From positions 558,001 to 622,000 of the forward strand of contig JADLZK010007665.1 of NCBI GenBank assembly GCA_015847255.1: a DNA stretch of 64,000 nucleotides. The letters are read 5' to 3'. This DNA comes from Hyparrhenia diplandra (Eukaryota; Streptophyta; Magnoliopsida; Poales; Poaceae). Below are positions 58,111 to 64,000 of this stretch, one piece after another. Below the pieces are notes generated by a model. It searched no databases, was not told where the DNA came from, and saw only the letters and a program-made list of their open reading frames with translations. The translations under genes and the position numbers were made by a program. The number at the start of each line of letters is the position of its first letter. The first letter of the stretch is position 1.

Positions 58111-58374
58111 ATATATCATATCGGTAAAGGGGGAAATGTGTTACTCTTATCACCTGTTACTGAACCTTTCTATTTTGGTGTGGACATTGTCCGCCCCCAT
58201 CTGAAACCATCTGAAATGGAAGCGAGACGACATGAAAAAAAAAACAAATACATGGAGCAGGTGAGATCCTCTTCTCAAACGGGAAAACGTGTAGGGAAAC
58301 AAGAACTAGGAACAAAACTCATGAACTCTAGCAAATGTGCTGGAGTGAATATATCACAAAAGCAAGACGTCTGA
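58111..58374 (+). pseudogene. Unidentified exon-like fragment
   Basis: An open stretch following a splice-acceptor-like TGTATAG reads IYHIGKGGNVLLLSPVTEPF, then FGVDIVRPHLKPSEMEARRH, a lysine-rich region, and ends at SQKQDV and a stop. Codon use and the absence of repeats suggest a real exon from a gene fragment. I do not recognise the family, and no neighbouring exons are visible. The last 45 bp are duplicated just downstream. Confidence 0.3.
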
Positions 58375-58430
58375 AAATATGTTGTTGGAGTGAGTATATC
58401 ACAAAAGCAAGACGTCTAAAAATATGTCGG
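58333..58430. repeat. Tandem duplication of about 46 bp
   Basis: GGAGTGAATATATCACAAAA followed by GCAAGACGTCTGAAAATATG is repeated once directly, with three differences, across the stop codon of the exon-like fragment. Confidence 0.85.
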
Positions 58431-58528
58431 AGCAATACACGAGGCGGTGGAGTGGTGCAGAACGAGCTATATTCCCAGGCAGCGATCTCAACCCAGGCGG
58501 ACGCCTGAGGGAGCTTCCATTGTCATGG

Positions 58529-60099
58529 CAAGGGTGTCGCCCATTTTTTTTGGAAACGGGACATTTCCGTTTTTGCATTAAGAGAAGTGAGGTAGTTTAG
58601 TTACATCCTAGACATACAACCGGCGAGGTGCCAAGGTATACTAGGCGACACACTAACAAAAGACATCGGCTAAACGGTGGAGCTAACAAGTTGTACTTAG
58701 GAAGAAACCTATTTTGTGACTAAGAAGAAAAACCGCCGCTTTCGGTGCTCGTCGTCGTCGTCGGGCGGTTCGCATAGCGGCCATGGGGACTACGATCGCA
58801 CCATGTCCCGCCTGTGCTGTGGGACATTACCACTGAAATGATCCCGAATCTCTTAGCAACGGTGGAGTCGGGGTTTGAGATGAAGCACCCTCCGCCCCTC
58901 CCTTCCCATTTGTTAAGGAGGACGTGCCGAGCGACGTTCAGGATTGGAATCCCGAAGGAGGACTTGGCGGCCAAACGGTCACTCCGCCTTGGCGCCCACG
59001 TCTCTTGTGTCCGTGAGATGCGCAGGGAGGTGGTGAGGCCACCAACGGCTGCTCTAGGGGTACCGGGGAGAGAGTCAACGAAGTCGTCCACGTCCGACAT
59101 GGAGGTCGGCCGCGGAGTCCACGGTGTCGAAGGCGGCGTAGTGGCCGGCTGATGGTGGAGTTGTGGTATGCGGAGCCACCGGCGAGCCAGGGGCACGACC
59201 GCCGTGCCTTACCCTAGACGAGGGGCGCCGGCACGGCAACTCGAGCCATGCTGGCGCACGCTTGCATCCCCGCAGACGCGCCCGTCGGTTCCGCCTCTTG
59301 CGGCGCCCGAACGCATGGGGGCGGGGGCTGCATGGTGCTCGACAGCCCCTTTTCGGGGCGGTGGCGTGACCCCCTCCTCCTGCCTGGTCTTTGTGATGCC
59401 ACCTCCTGTTGTGGAACCTCTTGTGAAAGGAGCTCCGTCTTTGGCGAGCTCACTCCACCAATCATCGGTGCATCCACGGGATGTGGGGCGGAACACCGAG
59501 TGAGCTCCACCCGCACTAGATCTCGCCACCCCGATCGACGGGGCTACTGCACCCAGCCCGCGGTCGCGTCCGTCTTGAATTAAGTGTGGAGCGACATTGA
59601 TGAAGGCCCCGACGAAACCCACGGTGTACTGCGAACTATCTCGAACGAAGCACGAACATGGATGGCGTGCATAACCTTTGCCGGATGAAGCCGGTGTAGG
59701 CGTCCGGGTGTGTTGCCGGCGGAGGCGTCGGAGACCCTCTGGTTCCACAAGGAAGGCTTGACCAGGCCGAGTTGGGAGCCCTCGACTTGGGTGTGTGCGG
59801 CGGGAGGGAGGTGCCCACCGATCCTCCGGTGGAACGCCGCCAACGAGCCCCCGACCAAACGTAGTTCTTGCCATAGGGGGCGGAGATGGCGTCCACCTTG
59901 ACAGCTTTCTTGGTGGGGCGCCCGCTGACACCGAGTAGTCGCGGTTACGGCCGCCGGCCGAAGGTGTGTGGTCGCGTCACGGGCCCGGGAGTGCTCACGG
60001 TGGTCGCGGCGCCACGATGGTCACGGACATCGCCCTACGGTCCAGCCGCGGCGTCACGGTGGTCGCGGACGTCGCCCCCTGGTCAAGGGTGTCGCCCAT
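58529..60099 (-). mobile_element. LINE-mobilised insertion with 16-bp TSD and short poly(A)
   Basis: The direct repeat CAAGGGTGTCGCCCAT flanks the insert (58529-58544 and 60084-60099). On the minus strand the insert ends in eight A directly at the left repeat. Such a long duplication plus terminal A-run is the signature of L1-type target-primed insertion. The 1.54-kb insert has a fragment APRRSDRLAAKSSFGIP and ARHVLLNKWEGR (58720-59196), like the RRSxRLAAK tails of grass LINE-related or DUF4283-type proteins, and GC-rich upstream sequence without a continuous frame. It may be a 5'-truncated LINE or a retroposed gene copy. Confidence 0.75.
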
Positions 60100-60985
60100 C
60101 AAACATCCCATGCATTTATCAGCTTCTCAATCCCATCCATGTCATTTTAACCTTGGATATACATAACTCGTATTAATGGGTACATAAGCGGTGTAGGGAA
60201 AATCCATCAAGCAAACAAAAGAAGACAAATAGCCAACATATTGCAAATGTTGATGTTTGGACACCAGAAAATCCGCCTCGAACGGCTTCTCATGTGGGAT
60301 AAGGTGGGGGCGTGCCAGTGTACCCAAGTACACAAAAATAAAAGAATAGGGAACATGTATATTATTAATCCTTGCAAGTAACAATTACAAGTTTCTAAAA
60401 AATAAATATGTGCCATGACTGGATGGCGACAATCTAACTCCGGCGATGTGTCTTCATGGTTCCTAGGGCCTCACAAGGCTCCTAGTTAATTACCGTCTGT
60501 GATGTAGATCATGGAGCAGCTCCGATTAAGCTGTTGCGGTCATAATTGTCGTTCTTTGCTTCACTTCTCCGAGTGTGTGTTGGTTTAGATGGTAGGTGGC
60601 GTTGGCGTATCCATGACCTCGTCGGTCCATGAGCGGTAGAACGTGGATGGAACATCAGCCACGCCGCCGCTGCGTTGCTCGCCTCGTCGGTGTCGAACAA
60701 CACATGTCGATGTAGTGGTAGAAGCACACATAGGATCGGGTGTAGACCAGATTAACTTGGACTTCCTCGCAACGCGTCGTCGTGGTACACCGTGGAACTT
60801 GATCGTGAAGTAGTCGAAATAGTGGATGAAGACCGGGCGATGTCATGGTAGATGATCGGCATGATGCCGTACTCACGGTGGCCGCCGGGATCTTACGGCT
60901 TGGACATCGATGTACACGGCGCTTGAACGTAGATGTACGCAGCGCTTGAGCGTAGATGTCATCTGTTACACAAAGCGTTGTTTTG
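60100..60985. other. Unassigned stretch
   Basis: No recognised gene or transposon. Moderate-length open frames on the minus strand (60142-60416 and 60655-60999) carry no domain. A short direct repeat CGCTTGAACGTAGATGTACG / CGCTTGAGCGTAGATGT lies near 60920-60960. Confidence 0.3.
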
Positions 60986-60989
60986 TCCC

Positions 60990-61185
60990 GGTTCTCCATA
61001 GTGTAAATTGAACCAGGGATTACGCATCCGGGACTAAAAACGAGTGGTGAGAATAGGAACCGGGATTAATAATAACCTTTAGTCCCGGTTCGTAACACCA
61101 ACCGGGATGCCCCTAAGGCCCAAGCCCGGGCCCGGACCAGCAGATTTAGTCTCGGCCGGTGTTACAATCGGGACTAAATATCTCT
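60990..61185. repeat. GGGACTAAA inverted-repeat element fragment
   Basis: TTTAGTCCCGGTTCGTAACA (from about 61078) and the inverse of the segment ending ATCGGGACTAAAT (to about 61181) align as ATTTAGTCCCGATTGTAACA. Together they form a hairpin about 100 bp long. Further GGGACTAAA and ACCGGGATTA motifs precede it. Such motifs are frequent in non-autonomous DNA transposons of grasses. No termini or target duplication could be set. Confidence 0.5.
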
Positions 61186-62470
61186 ATTTTTTTTTTTCTT
61201 TTTTGTTTCTTTTTAATTTCATGATATATTATGCTTTTAAATTTGGTTTTCGAATACGATTCTACACTACAAATGATACGCGTTTCAGGGAAGTTTCGGT
61301 TCGATCCATGCACATAAATAATAGTATGAAACTAAAGTACATACATACATTAATATATATCTATATTATATATCAAAAGCGAGGCATATCTTGTTTTTCA
61401 TTAATGCCACATATATTTGGAGCCGATTACAAGTTCATCGTCATACATGATGCCAAATCCGGACCCGATTACAAAAGTTCAAATCATCTAGAACTCTAAT
61501 GATTTGGAACCCATATTTCATTGGGATCATAGTAGAACTCGTCGCCTTTTGTTAAAGATCTCATCATTGATAAATCCTGGCAGGGTCTCTTGCATTGCTT
61601 GGAGATGAGTTTTCTCCATGATTACGCTCTTGAATAATTTGTCTTCAATTTGCGAAAAAGAAAAAGTATTAGTATATGAAATAAGATAGGAAGAATCATA
61701 GCAGAATTGAAATAAGATAGGAATATATAGTGCTTACTTTGTTTCTATTGACATATGGTGGCGTTTCGTGATGTTTCATATCTCATTCTTGAACGATATT
61801 CTTCCAAACACTGCATCCAATAAAATTAAAAATATTTGGATAATTTATTAGTGATTTTACTCCTACTTTTTAACTTTGTAGTTTTTCCCTTGGTCCATTG
61901 AAATCTATTAAGGAACTACACTATTTGGTTTGGAATTTGACATTTCAAAAAACTTTAGAATTCACTTATAAGCCTATCTTAAATTAATGAGTTAAGAGAT
62001 AAAATAATGATTCTATAGATCCACATGCCGTGTTTCTATCGTGCAATTTATAGCATATTGTCCATACTATGTATATATTGTGCAACTTATAGCGAACTCT
62101 CGTATATGGCACAACAATGGTATAGAAATAAATATATTTCATGTACAACTATATTTCATATACAACTATATTGGCTTAATTGATTTGTGTCTAAATTGTA
62201 ATTATGGTTAGAATGGATAATTTTAAGGATCCAAATGGCATCCTGGAGAGAACACCCCCTGGGGTGTATAAGCATATCGCTAGCATATCTGACACCATGA
62301 AAAATAAATTCAAATAAGAGTAAAGTGCCAAATTGTACCGCGCTTTGCATTTCCTCATCATTCACTTCAATATAAGCTGCAGCTAATCTTGAACCGTGCT
62401 TTACATTTCCTCATCCAACTCACTGCTCACTAGAACAAACAAATTAGTTATCAATATACGCTCAAGAAAA
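61186..62470. other. AT-rich intergenic sequence
   Basis: No gene, domain or terminal repeat seen. There is low-complexity T-rich sequence at 61180-61220 and scattered TGCAACTTATAG-type words near 62040-62100, resembling those in the 27.3-28.0 kb minisatellite. Confidence 0.4.
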
Positions 62471-62544
62471 AAAGGGAATGGAAAGGGATTCCGACCATTC
62501 CAATCCAGCACATGTACTGAATTGGCAGCCGACATACTGCTGCA

Positions 62545-63126
62545 TCAGCGCAGGTGGATCGGCCGAAAGACCCACCACATCTGCATGTCGTCGGGCCACA
62601 CGGAGCACTCGGTGAGCGCCAAACAAGGCCGCGCGGCCTTTGACACCTTGACCATGACACTGAAGTGCAGCCTGGGCGGACCGCCAGTGTCCACGCGAGA
62701 GGGAGGAAGCGCGTCGTCCACCACGTGGAACAGCGTGTCGCAGAGAGACAACTGGTACGCCGTGTTGTACGTATACTCCGCCCATGGCAGCCACCTGAGC
62801 CACTCGCGCGGATGATCGCCGGTGAAGCAGCGGAGGTACATAGCGATCACCTTGTTGGCCACCTCTAACTGACCATCAGACTGCGGATGGAACGCCGATG
62901 TCATGTGCAGCTTGGCGCCCATGAGCTGCATCAGCTCTTGCCAAAACGTGGAGGTGAAGACAGCATCATGATCGGAGACGATCGACTGGGGCATCCCGTG
63001 GATATGGACAATGTCGGACAAGAACGCTCGTGCCACCGTCTCAGCGGAGTATGGGTGAGCCAGAGGAATGAAGTGGGCGTACTTGCTGAAACGGTCCACC
63101 ATGGTCAAGATGACCGACTTGCCGCG
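62545..63126 (-). pseudogene. Gypsy integrase core fragment
   Basis: The frame reads MVDRFSKYAHFIPLAHPYS, IVSDHDAVFTSTFWQEL, SAFHPQSDGQLEVANKV and WLRWLPWAEYTYNTAYQ. It holds the complete DD35E set (D5, D46, E82 counted from the methionine at 63108). After DTLFHVVD the similarity to the family is lost, consistent with a frameshift. Upstream (right) the coding sequence is cut at about 63126-63130 by the start of an LTR, so this is the remnant of a different gypsy element interrupted by it. Confidence 0.85.
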
Positions 63127-63130
63127 AATT

Positions 63131-64000
63131 GATGGTAACCAACGCGATATTTTTTCCCGTCAACTTACTACCACAAAGGGAGTGAAATTAAACCTTTTTA
63201 TACTCATATACATTTATCACTAATAAATTCCACTTGTAGTGTATTGTATTTTATTTTGCAGATTTAAAATAAAAGCAAGTGGAAAATCGACCAAAGTACG
63301 CCTTCCCGGAAAGCGCATTATTGCAAAATCCAAGCCCAAAGAGCAAATCGACCCAAAACATCAAATCTGAGCTGAGCGCAGCCCGGCCCACAACTTTTCA
63401 GGGTGAAAGACGACACCCCACCGAGACCCGGGCCGGGGCCGAGCCGAGGGGGGTGCGCGCACCCCAAAGTGCGCCCCCCCCGCAGGGCGGTTCGGGCCCG
63501 GCCTCGGGAGGCGGTTCGTGCACCTTCCAAACCGGGTTTCCCGCATACAGGATGGTCGGTTTTGCGAATATAAGGAAGGTTTACCAAGTCGGTTTTGGTG
63601 TAAATTAGCACTTAGGCCCCTCCTCCAAGTGTATAAATAGACCCCCTCTCTCCCTCTCTCAACACACACCATTTGGAGTCCAGCAAACCAGCAATCTCTC
63701 TCTCTACCACCTCTTCCTCTCTCTCTTCTTCTACTTCTTCCTTCTTCTTCTTTCTTCTTCTTTATTTTTTCTTAGTAGACACTTGGAGTAGAAGAGCTAC
63801 AAGGAGGGCTTGTCTCCTAGAAGAAAGCGCTTTGGTAATACATCTACTCTATGGAGCATTCTTCTATTTGCAAGTCCTATATCTATATTCTTGGCCTAAC
63901 GTATGAACTAGAGTATAGTTTTGTTCATGTTCTTGTGTTGGTATATGAACTAGTATATAGTTTACATATCATAATCTTGACATGTTCATTACAGTTCTTT
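63131..64000 (+). repeat. 5' LTR start of a second Athila/Tat-like element (runs off window)
   Basis: From TGATGGTAACCAACGCGATA onward it follows the LTR at 43637 (CCGTCAACTTACTACCACAA, ATTCCACTTGTAGTG, the GC-rich AAGCCC block, GGGCGGTTCGGGCCC). It shows many substitutions, so it is an older or different subfamily. Its start has decayed from TGTTGAC. It is probably inserted in the gypsy integrase to its left. The rest of the element lies beyond 64000. Confidence 0.75.
63632..63639 (+). promoter_or_regulatory. TATA box in the second Athila/Tat-like LTR
   Basis: GTATAAATAG is followed by CCCCCTCTCTCCCTCTCTC, the same promoter layout as at 44167. Confidence 0.65.

Noticed and set aside
59209..59931. 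A 240-codon minus-strand frame in the LINE-mobilised insert
   Set aside because: It is open, but the protein is low-complexity Pro/Arg/Gly-rich with no recognisable domain, and several other frames are open over the same GC-rich stretch. I could not support a product.

Overview
This window is repeat-dominated nuclear DNA from a plant, most likely a grass. It carries a chromodomain-bearing Ty3/gypsy retrotransposon with long LTRs, a CACTA transposon whose ends are packed with TTTGCCGAGTG / CACTCGGCAAA repeats (a pattern known from grass CACTA elements), L1-type LINE sequence, an intron-rich malectin-like LRR receptor kinase, a MATH-domain fragment and a DUF4283/zinc-knuckle ORF. I see no bacterial, organellar or viral gene set, no rRNA or tRNA gene and no CRISPR array. 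I cannot name the species.

Layout. (1) 1-24054: a tandem LTR-internal-LTR-internal-LTR array of one Ty3/gypsy chromovirus (Tekay/Del type), coding on the minus strand. The repeat period is about 10.64 kb and the inferred LTRs are about 5.6 kb, longer than the 5.0 kb internal region. The first LTR is cut by the window edge. (2) 24055-30565: most of an LRR-I type receptor kinase on the minus strand. The array sits in one of its introns, 33 bp past a splice donor, so the rest of the kinase domain must lie left of the window. One of its introns holds a tandem duplication that copied an LRR exon, and one duplicate was hit by a Mutator-like insertion with a 9-bp target duplication. (3) 30667-38868: a CACTA element with TIRs, a 3-bp AAG target duplication, decayed TNPD-like and second-ORF genes on the minus strand, a long palindrome and an apparent nested Copia LTR piece. 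(4) 39100-43452: a MATH-domain fragment, an RG-rich plus DUF4283/zinc-knuckle pseudogene, and a truncated LTR of a relative of the array family. (5) 43637-49594: a non-autonomous Athila/Tat-like element with a tRNA-Asp type primer site; its 3' LTR is truncated against a 5'-truncated L1-type LINE (to about 52224). (6) 52240-57960: two more LTR or LTR-like pieces in minus orientation. (7) 58111-60099: an unidentified exon fragment and a 1.5-kb insertion with a 16-bp target duplication and a short poly(A), that is, L1-type retrotransposition. (8) 60990-64000: a hairpin repeat, AT-rich DNA, a gypsy integrase fragment, and the 5' LTR of another Athila/Tat-like element running off the window.

No host gene is intact here, and the elements are nested and mutually truncated. 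A caution affects all broken reading frames: the two copies of the tandem retrotransposon differ mostly at CAG/CTG and CG sites and in GC-rich stretches. This looks like systematic base-calling error at methylated cytosines rather than true decay, so many apparent frameshifts may be artefacts.
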